Notes under the pieces: generated by a model
Seen by the model: the letters and a program-made list of their open reading frames with translations, nothing else
Databases searched by the model: none
Told to the model about the DNA's origin: nothing
Made by a program: the position numbers and the translations under genes
Shown: positions 1 to 11,091 of the stretch, piece after piece
How positions within the stretch are numbered: position 1 is the first letter of the stretch
How the letters are laid out: each line of letters begins with the position of its first letter
DNA from: Desmodesmus armatus
Taxonomy: Eukaryota > Chlorophyta > Chlorophyceae > Sphaeropleales > Scenedesmaceae
Length of the DNA stretch: 64,000 nt
Direction: 5' to 3'
NCBI GenBank assembly: GCA_007449985.2
Contig: VIIQ02000788.1
Span: 37,573-101,572 of the forward strand

Positions 1-237
1 ACGGCGACTTGCTTCAGGTCCACTCAACCTGTGCTGTGCAATGTGTTGTAACTAACCCCATGATATGACATGTCATCATGCGTGAGCCGTCATGTGCTGC
101 TTGAAGTGACAACTGTCACTTGGCGCATCACGTTCACCTGTGCCTTACACAACAGCGACATGCGTGTGGCCTCTGTCACAGTGTACCCAAGTGGCTCATC
201 TCAACAATGAGTAATCCACGTTGTTATTTGCTGTGGC

Positions 238-353
238 ATGCTGCCAGGTGTGTTTGACCTTCGCCCAGCATTGGAGGCTGCTGCTGCTGGTGGCATCCTC
301 AATGCACGTCAGCTGGAGGGGGTGGCAACCAGCATGGAGTCTGCCTTCCAGCT

Positions 354-385
<32 letters not shown>

Positions 386-3300
386 ACGACGGCACAACTG
401 AGTGGCTGCAGGAGCAGCAGCAGCAGCAGCGGCGGCGGTACCGCTATCCATGCTTGGCGCAGCTGGCGTCAGGCATACAGGAGCGGGAACAGCAGACGCT
501 GCGGGCCATCCGTAGCTGCATCAGGTGGGCGCCGACAATAAAAAGATGCATGGAACTGTCTGTGTGCAGTAGTTTGATGCTTTTGGCATCACAAGGTTGA
601 TGGAAGGCTGCATAAAATGTCTGATTGTTCAGCTATTCACTGATGCTTTGGCAGAACAAAGAGTTGGGTCAGGGGTCCTCAGTGTCAAGGCAGCGACAGA
701 GGTGTGCTGCTTGGCTGACGGTGCTCCTTATGACAAGTCACCCACATGGAGCTGCTCCAACCCTTTCCAACCCCTACCACCCTCTCCGCCTGCCCCTTCT
801 AACATGACATGTACCTGGATGCAAGTCACCTGTATGTGTGTCAACACACATACACCCGCACAGTAATGGCTCTGTGCTGTCTGAGGTGTCTCCCTGTGTC
901 AGGTTACATACACCCTTTGCTCTGCCATGTCTTTTCAACCCCTAACACCCTCTCCTCTCCCGCCCCCTCTCCTCGCTCGCCGCCTTCTGTACACACACAT
1001 ACTCCCACACAGTGATGGCTCTGTGCTGTCTGAGGCGTCTCCCCAGCTGGCTGTGGTGCGAGAGGCACGTAGGGCCAACAGGGACAAGGCACGCCTGCTG
1101 GCTGCACAGCTGGCCAAGGATCTGTACGCACAGGTAGGGGGCAAAGAGCCTTGATTTAGGTGGGGGTTCGCATAATCAGAGGCCAATTATGCAAGGAAAG
1201 CTGCGCAGACACAGCATGACAGCCCAGCCAACCTTCTGACAGGCGGTGAACGTGGGGTGGAAAGGGCAGGGCCGATAAGATAAAGGCAAAGCAGCACCAA
1301 CAGGGACAAGGCATGCCTGCTGGCTGCACAGCTGGCCAAGGACCTATTATACGCACAGGTACGGCGCAAGCAAAAAGCCTTGGTTAAGTGGGGGGGGGGG
1401 GCAAAATAGAGTCCAGGCCCAATTCTGCAAGCAAGTGCTATGACCAAAATAGAGTGCTCACAATTCAATGGGGATCACACAGAAACAGCTTCAACAGCTG
1501 AGCAACCTTCTGCCAGCTGGTTGAGGCACGAGACCAAGAAGGACAAGGCCAGTAATTCAAAGGCAAGGCAGTGGAATGAGGAGCAAAATTTGAACCCAGT
1601 GTGTGAGCGCAGGGGTTTGAAACATTGGTTCTGCAACTGTGTTGACAAAACAAAGCCATTGTGTTGACAAAGGTTGTGTGATATGTGCAGGGTGCTGCTG
1701 AGGGTCGGGAGCCGTTGCTGCAGCGGGGCCGCTACTGCGGTTGCCCTCAAGCGCAGCAGGAGGAGTGCCGTCAGCAAGGGCAGTGTGAAGCTGGGGGAGT
1801 CAGGCACAGGTGGGCCACTGGGCAGGATCAGGTGCTGTCATGCAGCCCGGGGGGGGGGGGGGGCAGGGATGTCAGGTAGGGGGATGCTGGGTAAGGGAGG
1901 GGGGAGTGGAGGTGTCTGACTGGCCAGGATCAGGTGCCGGTGTTGTGCATCTATGCTGTCATACAGCCCGGGGGGGGGGGGGGGTAGGGGTATGCTGGGT
2001 AAGGGGGGGGGGGGGAGGGAAGACTAGGTGAGAGGGGGTTTAGAGGTGTGTGACTGGCCAGGGCCAGATGCTGGTGGTGGTGGTGGTGGTGGTGGTGGTG
2101 GTGCATCTATGCTGTCATGCAGCGGGGGGGGGGGGGGGGGGGGGTGTCAGATGAGGGGATATGGGGTGAGGGGATATTGGGTGAGCTGGGGGAGGGGGGA
2201 GGGTGTCAGGTGTGTAACAAGTGTGTACACCAGGTGGGTCACTGGTCAGGAGCAATGCGCGGTACTCGTGCAACGATTGGGGTTGGAAGTGCCTGGTGGA
2301 TGTAGCGTATAATGCTTATTATCAGTGCTGGGCAGGTGTTGGCAGCTCCTCCACTCATGTTTTGGGTGGGTGCTGGTACATCTGTAGGGCTCAGCCCCAA
2401 TGCTACACCCCTCCTGACCCCACCTGACCCATGTGTGAAGCGCATTCCCCTTCTGTACCTTGAGTGACCCCCCCCACACACACACACACACACACACACT
2501 TCTGGCCCCTTAATGAACCCCAAATCTTCAAAGCCCCTTCTGGACCTTGGATGAACCCCAAACCCCTCTTCATAGGACATTGTGTGGGGTGTCTAGGGAA
2601 TCACTATGCTGAGTTCAAAATGTTTTGAACATTTTGCTGTTCAATCCTGTGGCTGCCGGGGATTGATCCCGGGTTTCTGCGGCCACAACGCAGTGTTCTA
2701 CCACTAAACTACAGCCACCAGACCCAGCAGATTTTGATGACAATCTAAGGCAGGGAAGTCTGAGTGGCCCATCCCGCAGTCGGTACACTCCGCTGCCGCC
2801 GGCTTTATGCCTTGTACATGTTTGCATGTTGCCTAACCTTGTGTGTTGCAGGTGGTTCGCTGCTCTTGAGAAGGAGGTGGCGCCTTAAGTTGCATTGGAG
2901 GGACATGGTTTGGGTCCCTGAGCTTACATGGTGTGGGCTGGGTCTTTTGGGGATCTCAATGTAACGAACAATGAGTGAGTGAGTGAGTGCCGGCTGGGTC
3001 CTTGAGACCTCTTTGTAACGAACACTGACTGACTGACTGACTGCCGCCATGTCAGCTAGTCATGCTTGCATTGTGCGTGACAAGCTGTTGATGGTGGGGT
3101 TTGTCCGAACGGCCCCCTTCCGTACTGGTTGTGTCCATCCGTTGCTGGGTTCAGTTGCAACGTAGTTGCGTGCGAAACCCTTGTAACACCTTCATTCATT
3201 CCCTGATACAGCTGGAAATCTGGTTTCACGGGGTGTGCGCGGGGCATGCTTGCATTGCCATGTCAGCTCTTTCACTGCCTGCTTGTCTGCGTCAGCATGT

Positions 3301-6300
3301 GCATGTGCGTTCTTGGCCGCGCATCCGTTCGCTTTATGCCTTGTGCGTGTTTCATGCTAACACAGCTTGTGTGCCACAGGTGGTTGGGCTGTCTTGAGTA
3401 GGGTTAGTGGCGCCTTGAGTTACAAGGGCGGGACATGGATTGGGTCCCGGGGCTTGCATCGGGTTGGCTGGGTCTCTTTGTAACAAACACTGACTGACTG
3501 ACTGACTGCCATTCAACGAACACTGACTGACTGACTGACTGCCGCCGCACTGTCTGGCTGACTACCGCCCGCATCCGTTTGCTTTCTGCATGTTGCTTGC
3601 TAACACAGCTTGTGTGCCACAGGTGGTTGGGCTGTCCTGAGTAGGTTGGTGGCGCCTTGAGCTACTAGGGCGGGGCATGACTCATGCCAACGGTTGACTC
3701 CAGGACTTGAATTAGCCTCTTGGGGTGTCTATGTCACACACACTGCCTGATGACTAACCGATCTCTTTCTTGCCAGTGTGACTGCCAGTGATTCCCCTCC
3801 GAGGGGAGTGGCACTCTGGTGTGAGATCCTGCTTCTTCTTGTTGTTGTTCTTCTCACTCTTGTTGGGTGCCGTGCCGTTCTGTGCCATGCCGTGCTGTGC
3901 ACAGGCGCCACGATATACATCGAGCCCGCTGAGCTGCTTGAGCTGAACAATCGAGAGGCTCAGCTGGCAGATGAGGAGGCTCAAGCAGAGCTGGCGGTGC
4001 TGCAGGTCAGTTTTGGGGAAGTGCTTCTACCCCCCCCCCCTTCCGCCGCCCTCTACTTTCCTGTTCTTGCCTTGCGTTGCGTGCACCCCCCGCCTCTCCA
4101 CTCCCTTTCCCTCTCCGCCCTGCATTCACCACTTCCCTCCATCTGCGTGCATGAAGCAGGGGCTGGGAGGGGGAACATGACAGTGGGACCTGTTTGAAAC
4201 TGCGGCAATAAAGCAGACGTAAACCCAAGCTCATGGGTTGCATGTTGACACTGACTGGCACCGAGATATCAAGAGTGCATGTAGGCTGAATTTCCAGCCT
4301 ACTGAGATAGTCGCAGTGGGTGAGGAGTTGCTGCTTGGTTTGGCATGGTGCTTCTGTGGCTGTTGCTGTCCCTGCCTGCTGCCATGTGCGACATGCTCAT
4401 CGTGCTGCTGCTGTGTTTTTGCCGCTGCCACTCCCATGCCTCCTGATGTTGCACATCGTGCTGCTGCTGCTGCCCGCAGGCTTTGAGTCAGTTCCTTGCA
4501 GAGCGAGGCGGCGCCCTCCTAGGCATGTTGCAGGTAGGCTGACCGATAGTATTTGTCGCGTCTGATCTTTGCTTCGCTGTGCTCGCAGTCCAAACTGTAG
4601 CCTCTGACTCAGAGCTCGGACTCAGAGCTCGGACTCGGAGCCTGTGACTCTGAGCATTCTGTCAGAAGGCTTGTGCCAGAAGATTACATTGCTGCACGCC
4701 TCTCCCAGGGGCCTGCTGGTGACCTTGGCTAGTCTTCAAGTGGGTGTTTGTTGGACAACACACTCTCTGTGTTACTACTGGCCAGCTGAGGTGTGTGTGT
4801 CTCACATGTGTTCGTGTGACACTTGGGTGTGATTGTTGCAGGCTGTCACTCAGCTTGATATTGTGGCAGCACGCGCAAAGTACTCACAGTGGTGCGACGG
4901 CATCAGACCTGTCTTTGTTGACAGCGGCAGCAATGGCAGCAGCAGTAACGGCAGCAATGGCAGCAATGGCAGCAGCAGGGGAGCAGCAGGCAGTCCCTCC
5001 CCCCTGCACCTTCCTGGTGCTCGCCACCCTCTGCTGCTGCAGCCGTCGCTGCCGCCGCTGCCACGGCCCCCCTCTTCAGAAGATGCCTCTTTTGATACTG
5101 ACTTCATCCCTCCTCCACTTTTTGCATTTGCGGCAGCAGCAAGCAGCAGCTCCGAGAGTGACTCAGATGACAGCGAGGGCCAGGGTTTAGGGGCAGGTAG
5201 CAGCGTAAACCCTAGCCAGGGTTCAGTCAGGACCGCTAAACCGCTGGACATACGGGTTCCAAGCTTTGCGAGGGTTGTAGCAATAACAGGGCCGAATACT
5301 GGTGGTAAGACAGTAACACTGAAGACTGCAGGGCTCCTAGCTCTCATGGCTAAGTCAGGGCTGTTCCTGCCTTGCGATAGGCAAGAGCTAGCAGCAGCCG
5401 AGGCGGCAGCGACGGCTGGTGACCCTGGCAGCAGCGGCAGCAATGGACAGCAGCAGCAGCAGCAGCAGGAAGGTCAGCCCCGGCTGCGGTGGTTTGACCA
5501 GGTGTTGGCGGACATAGGTGACAGTCAGTCGCTGCAGCAGAACCTGTCTACCTTCAGTGGACACATTGCACGGCTGAGGCTGTTGCTGGGTGCTGCTGGG
5601 GGTGACAGCCTGGTGCTGCTGGATGAAGTTGGCAGTGGGACTGACCCTTTGGTGAGCGTTTTCATTGGGGTAACTTTTTTTGGGGGGGGGTTCAAGGGGA
5701 GAGTGCAGGTCTGGTACAGAGTTTTCTGGATGTCACCAAGAGGGGCTGTGCAGGCACACAGGGGGGGTGCAAGATGGTGGGCTGCATCAGAAAGGCTGCG
5801 TAGAACTGGCGGGGTGTTGATGTGGGGTGTTGATCTGAGCACCCTGGCCCTTGTTTCAACCGTGCACCCCATGTGAGGTGTCGATCAGGTTTGATCGGCA
5901 CGGCGCGGTCTTGATGAAGCGACAAGGGTCACGTGCTGCCAACACCGGTCCTACTGCTGCATCCGCTGATTCTTGTCTGCTGCTGCTGTGCTGCTTGTTG
6001 CTGCCGCTGCAGGAAGGGTCTGCCCTTGCGCGTGCTGTGCTGGATGTGTTGGCGGGTCAGGCTGGGCTTACCCTGGCCACCTCACACCACGCAGAGCTCA
6101 AGACAGCAGCAGATGAGGACAGCAGGTGGGCAGAGTGTGTGTGCGGGGGAGGGGGGTGCTTCCACCATGTCAAGGCGGCCCACTCTTCTCATGCAGCAGC
6201 TGTCCCCTGATGCTGCCGTAAGCAACACAGCTAGCCTAGCTGTGTATTATACAGTACCCAGCGTATGTATGCCCACTTGTCTTGATTCTGACTCTACTGT

Positions 6301-8503
6301 CATGCATGCCGCCGGCAGGTACACCAACGTGTCTCTGGAATTCAACACCCTCACGCTACAGCCCACCTACAGGCTGCTGTGGGGCTCAGCAGGCAGCAGC
6401 AATGCCCTCGACATAGCAACAGCACTGGGCTTTGACCCCGCTGTGCTGGCAGAGGCAAGGATACTAGCCAGAGCTGAGCTGGGGCGGCAGGAGGAGCAGC
6501 AGGGACGCATGGAGCAGGTGTGCTGTGTGTGTGTTTTTTGGGGGGGGGGGGAGGATGTGTTGATGTTGGTGTGATGTCAGCAATGACTGTTTTGGACGTC
6601 ACAATCCAGGACTGAGTTCTGGGTCTGTCGCACACCCAGCATAGGGACTGACTCCTTTTGTGCTGTGCTGTGCTGTGCTGTGCTGTGCTGTGCTGTGCTG
6701 TGCTGTGTGCAGGTTGCTGCTAGTGTTGAGGACCAGCTAGCTGCAGCACGCGCAAGCATAGATGCGCTGAGCGCACAGCGGGAGCAGCAGGAGCGCAACG
6801 TTGACAGACTGCAGGACGCCTTCAGGCAGATGCTCACAATCAGGTACAAAAGAGGGGCAGAGCAGGACTGCAGGCGGGGGCTGCAACCTGCGTGGCTCTG
6901 TGCAACAGCTGGTGGTCTCATCACGGCTTTGTAGCAGCAACGGCAGTGGTGCTGCTGGTTATGCTTGCTGTCGGCATCAATAGTATTGGTGCAGCAGGTG
7001 TCAGTACGCCACCGATTTATGTGCATGATCTGTGCAGTGTGTTGGCACTTGCTGCCATGATGTTTGCTTCACCACCTCGATGGCCAATTTTCGTATTTTA
7101 TAGGAAAGTAAGCGTCACCTTCATGCCCTTGGTATCATACAGGTGTGTGCAAAACACCATGTCCTGCACATATGGTGCACTGCTGGTACACCCAGCTTGA
7201 CAAGCCCACATCATCTGGCCCCCTGCATGCTTTGCAGGGAGCAACTTCGCACCAAGGAGAGGGTTGTCCGGCGAGAGGCAGCAGAGGCCGTCATCAAGAT
7301 CCAGCAAGCAGCAGTCAAGAGCCGGCAGGGTGCAGGCACGTTGGAGGATGTGCAGGCAGCTGTGGACTCGTATGCACAGATCCTGCAGTCACTGACCGGC
7401 AGCGGCGACAGCGGGGGCATAAAGCCAGGAGATATGGTGGTTGTGCCTAGCTTACGGCCGCTGAGTCTCTTGCCCATGCGTGTTGAAAAGGTGGGTGCAA
7501 GTGATGGCAGCAGTGTTGCAGATGTTTCATGCACCGTGATTTTGAGCTTGGTTGTATCGACCGCATGAACACAGGCTTGGCTAATGAGGCATAACCTGTT
7601 TACAGCAGCAGCAAAGTCGAGTTGGGGCTGCCGCAGCCTGTAAGGAAAACATGGTTGGTGGACCTTGTGTCATTCTGCAGACGTCTGCAAGATTGAAGTG
7701 TACGCGGGACAGCAACTGCCGCAAGTGATGCAGATGGCCCTTGGTGTGTTGCCTTCTGAGTGCCTGCTTGTGTGTTGTGCAGGTGTCTGGAGACAATGTG
7801 TGGGTTCAGGACGGCATGTTGCACCCACTGCTGCACAAGACGCGTGCCGGCAACAACACACGCAAGCTGAGGTAGGTGCAGCCATTCCTGGTTTTCAGGA
7901 AACCTGGCCAAGGAAACCTGCAACATGCATGTCCTGGGGCGGGGGTCCTGATGGTTACTCATCTTCTGTAGTCAGTACAGTGCAGCACAATCCATCATGG
8001 GTCTCAAGACCTGTATATTACTGTTGCTGGGGAGCTTGCAGAGACGTCTCTAAACCTGGGCCCGGTGTTGAGAGCCATCCTCACCACCAGCTTGCCACCG
8101 TGGTCCCCAATCCGGTGTATGGTGTCGGACAGCATGTGCAGAATCATGTTAGGCCAGTGAAGGCATGCCAGGGGCTTCCCAGCAGCTTGTCTCTCCACTA
8201 GTGAGGCGCGTGAATGCAGCCCTAGTCAGTGACAGCAGGTCAGTGACAGCAGGGGCTGCTTAGCCAGCAGCGAGAGATCAAGCAAGCATGCAAGCTGGTG
8301 TGCATCAGCATGGTATGTGACCCGCGCCGCAAGGCGTATGCCTCATGTTGACCAAGGGCTGACGCTCAGTCATGTGCTCTGCGCCCTGCAGGATGGACCA
8401 GGTTGTGCTGGCCTCTCAGCTTCAGGGTCCAAGCACCGCCATGGATGATTTGCCTGACTTGCAGCAGCAGCAGGCGGCTAGCGAGCTGCCGCAGGCGAAG
8501 TAG
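238..8503 (+). CDS. MUTS2: MutS2-type MutS family ATPase, 5' partial, no Smr domain
   Basis: Exons 238-524 (true left edge probably near 248 or outside the window), 1013-1133, 1691-1809, 3905-4005, 4480-4533, 4842-5651, 6013-6125, 6319-6517, 6713-6843, 7238-7490, 7783-7871 and 8392-8503. Donors and acceptors are GT-AG and phases agree throughout. Recognisable MutS2 parts in order: an N-terminal helical region (PGVFDLRPALEAAAAGG), a core segment KRSRRSAVSKGSVKLGESGT followed by ATIYIEP, Walker A in VVAITGPNTGGKTVTLKTAG (about 5276), Walker B in SLVLLDEVGSGTDPL, the ATSHHAELK switch, a coiled-coil arm, and a KOW-like segment GIKPGDMVVVPS. Low-complexity Ser/Gln inserts sit inside the ATPase exon. 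One extra base at about 1739 breaks exon 3 between RGRYC and VALKRS; removing it restores the frame into the next exon. The product stops soon after the KOW-like part, so the C-terminal Smr nuclease domain of many homologues is absent. MutS2 proteins bind branched DNA or stalled ribosomes; in plants organelle targeting is likely, but the N-terminus is not visible here. Confidence 0.88.
763..901 (+). repeat. Decayed partial copy of MutS2 exon 2 (5' half and preceding intron)
   Basis: The C-rich intron end, the acceptor CACAG and the first half of exon 2 (GGCTCTGTGCTGTCTGAG) at about 925-1055 are present a second time just upstream. The copy reads TAATGGCT instead of TGATGGCT after its acceptor and lacks the second half of the exon, so it is unlikely to be used. 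Confidence 0.7.
1295..1440 (+). repeat. Decayed partial copy of MutS2 exon 2 (3' half and following intron)
   Basis: The second half of exon 2 (ANRDKACLLAAQLAKDL) with its donor and the following intron sequence recurs about 220 bp downstream of the original at 1072-1200. A 3-bp insertion near the end gives LLYAQ instead of LYAQ. Together with 763-901 the real exon sits between two fragments of itself. Confidence 0.7.
2648..2718 (-). tRNA. tRNA-His (GTG anticodon)
   Basis: The minus strand folds into a full cloverleaf: acceptor stem GTGGCTG pairing with CAGCCAC, D stem GTTT/GAAC, anticodon stem CTGCG/CGCAG around the loop TTGTGGC (anticodon GTG), T stem CCGGG/CCCGG and discriminator A. Acceptor and D-arm sequence resemble plant nuclear tRNA-His. 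The T loop is ATCAATC, so position 54 is A instead of T, a mild departure from the B box. A palindrome containing TTTT lies just 3' (2616-2636) and could end Pol III transcription. The gene is antisense inside the intron after MutS2 exon 3. Confidence 0.82.
2785..3755 (+). repeat. Three tandem units of a TGAC/TGAG-tailed dispersed repeat
   Basis: Units at about 2798-2990, 3325-3510 and 3572-3755 share a core (GCTTTATGCC, GCCACAGGTGGTT, GTGGCGCCTTGAG, GGGCGGGACATGG) and the first two end in TTTGTAAC followed by a run of TGAC or TGAG tetramers. A TGTAA motif followed by a simple-sequence tail is what one expects at the 3' end of a SINE or LINE. No coding capacity was seen. The whole block is within the MutS2 intron 1810-3904. 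Confidence 0.6.
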
Positions 8504-9446
8504 CCGCATCAAGCTGTTGACGTTCTCGAATGGCGCATCTGCTGTGCCTGCATGCAGAGCAAGGCAGGACGCCATATGACTTGGGCCATGTATGCTTCGT
8601 TTCAAACGGTAACTGTGGGAAGGCAGCACGAACAGAGCGTAAAGGTCGCTGCCAATGTCCTGGTTGCTGCCTGAACGTTTTTACCAGTGTGATGCCGTTG
8701 CATGGTGAAGTGTGCGCATTTGCCATGCAAGCACGCAGGCGCATGCGATCCACTAGTAGATAAGCGTTGTGCATGGCGTGAGGGGGTCTACGTGCGCTCA
8801 GCAGTCGACTACAGGCGGTGTATGTTCATGCGTATGTGCAAGCGTTCATATGCACGTTCACAACGGCAACTTCACAGCCGCGATGGGATGAACACTGCCA
8901 GAACATACCTACACGTTTCAAGCAATGCAGTAAGGGATTGTGGCACCTGCTATCGATGCAGGTGCAGCGCCAAAAACGTCATCGCAGTGCGCATTGCACT
9001 CAACCCGTGCAGGCGGGTCACACAGATCACAGCGTTTACAAATATTTCCTGGGTGCCCTCCGACCCTCCGTTGCACGGCATTTTCGTATGTCGTACCTGC
9101 GCGATCAAGGAAGCTGCGACTCGCTGTGACAGCTCTGAAAGAACCGCTACTTCTATATGTGACTTATGGGACAGAGAAGCGTGTGCGGCATGACCTATAC
9201 TAAAAGTCAGACGACGGTTGCCGGCGGTTTAGTCAACGCGATTTGGTGGGCCACCTTTGCCCTTTATAGCCCGTTCCTCAGTCCATCACCGGCATCAGAG
9301 GAGTGCGCCTGTGCATCAAGCACGCTTTGTATCGCCGCCACCAATCCACTTCGTCACCACTCACCCGCCTCGCCAGCGCCTCCTTGATTCCTCCACCCTG
9401 CCCCAGACTCGAGCTGTCCACTCTTCACACCAATCTTACAACCAAG
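8504..9446. other. Intergenic region between MutS2 and the first expansin-like gene
   Basis: No supported gene. From about 9060 onward the sequence is similar to the region upstream of the second expansin-like gene (from about 13450), for example GTATGTCGTACCTG at 9086. A TTTATAG box near 9261 lies about 180 bp before the start codon and may be the promoter. The second gene lacks an obvious equivalent. Confidence 0.5.
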
Positions 9447-11091
9447 ATGATGCCTTCTTCGACCTTTGCTGTGCTGGCGATCGCCTTGCTGAGTGCTGCC
9501 AGCCTGGCTGCAGCGGGAGACTTTGATGGCTGGTCAACTGGCCGTGCCACCCATGTGAGTGCCCCAGCATGGCTGGCTGCTCCTTAGGCGCCAGCAGTTG
9601 CATGTTGCACACGTTTCATGCATGCTATGCAGTCAATATGCCGGGGGAAGCCTTGTCATGATGACAGAAACTTACCCACCTGCCCCTTTTCACTCTCTGC
9701 AGTATGACAGCATCCACATCGGCTCCTGCATGTTTGGCGGTCTGGACGCCAACAAGGGCACTGGATACGACATCGCTGCCATCTCTGACAAGGTGGGTAT
9801 CAACATTGTACATGAAACAACCCAAGAACACGACCATCAAGCCAAAGTGGTTGATGATTCATGGGTGACGCAACAGCAGCTTGGCTAGCATGCAACTCAA
9901 TGGCCTTGGCAATGGTAGCAGATGTGTATCCGGTGCATCAGATTGCAATGTCAACACCTGTGGCCCATCTGCTGCTGCAGCAAGCCACAAAGCCAGCTTA
10001 TGTCACATAGTATGTGCTGACATGCTCTGGGGCACAGTGGTCAGACTGAGTCAGCTGATTCAGGATTGAGTCATCCCCTTCCACATGCACACTCTGCTCA
10101 CTGCTGCTGCTGTTGTGCCTCCCCGCCCCCCTCTTTACAGGCACCTGACTATGCCGGCTCCTGCGGGCGCTGCTATGAGATTGCTTGCCGCCCCGACAAT
10201 AACCTGCGCGACGGGAATGGGAAGGAAATGGACCGCAGCTACTCCTGCAAGGAGGGTGTGAAGGTTATCGTGACCATCACAGACACCTGCCCCTGCTACT
10301 ACCCATCCAACCAGTACTCCAACCAGCGCTGGTGAGCAGCCAAGGACTTGGGTGCCTGCACCTGCCCTACCATGTCCTGTTGCAAACTATTCTCAGACTG
10401 GATCCTACATCCCTTGCCAGCAATGCACTGGCTTGACCAACAGTGACAGTATCCGCCTCCTGCGTCAATTCAATGTGCTGGTTGCTGCATTGCATGCCAG
10501 CTTGTTTGCCATTCTTTGTGGTGTCAGCACACACACAGCATATGTGATATTGAATGCAAGAAATTGCAATATGCTGAATTTGTGGTGCTGCCAATGCTTG
10601 CCCACCCCTTGCAGGTGCTGCTGTGACCAGTACCACTTTGACATGTCCAACCAGGCTTTCGGCAAGATTGCTGACACCAGCAAGGGCGTTGTCAGCATCT
10701 ACTATCGCCAGGTGGGTACATGCAGGAGGTCTCATCGAGAGATTGTGCCATAGGGATGGGATGTGCATCAACCAGTGAAGTACTGGTTCACTTGACTGGG
10801 TTGCAAGCATGCATCTGTTGCTGTCCCGTAGTGTAAGCTGGCTGAACCGTACAAGTGCTGTCTTTGTCAATCTATCATCTGGCCGTTGATGTCACGCAGC
10901 TCAGCACAACCTGCACCCTATCCTTGCTTCGTGTGCTGATCAGACCAGTATGCTCTTTTGCCCCTGCTGCTGCAACCCTGCAGGTGGATTGCCCTGGTGG
11001 TTTCTCTCATGGCAAGGCTGACAGGGGTGGTGACAGCGCCTGGCCCAACCGCGGCCTCAAGGAGGTGACTGCAGCCACAGACAGCGCGTGA
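9447..11091 (+). CDS. Expansin-like secreted protein, single DPBB domain, copy 1
   Basis: Five exons: 9447-9554, 9703-9792, 10141-10331, 10615-10711 and 10984-11091, giving 197 aa. A signal peptide (TFAVLAIALLSAASLAAAG) is followed by a double-psi beta-barrel like expansin domain 1: YDSIHIGSCMFGG, GSCGRCYEIACRPD, VTITDTCPCYYPSNQYSNQRW and the diagnostic HFDMSNQAFGKIA, ending near the VDCPGGFSHGK segment. It is cysteine-rich. There is no C-terminal carbohydrate-binding (domain 2) part, so it is half the length of plant expansins. Expansins loosen cell walls without hydrolysis; a role in the algal extracellular matrix is my inference. A second gene with the same exon lengths follows 4.36 kb downstream. 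Confidence 0.88.

Noticed and set aside
2641..2720. Treating the tRNA-His as the head of a SINE together with the repeats at 2785-3755
   Set aside because: The tRNA is on the opposite strand to the repeat tails and forms a complete cloverleaf with a proper anticodon stem, so the two are more likely independent.
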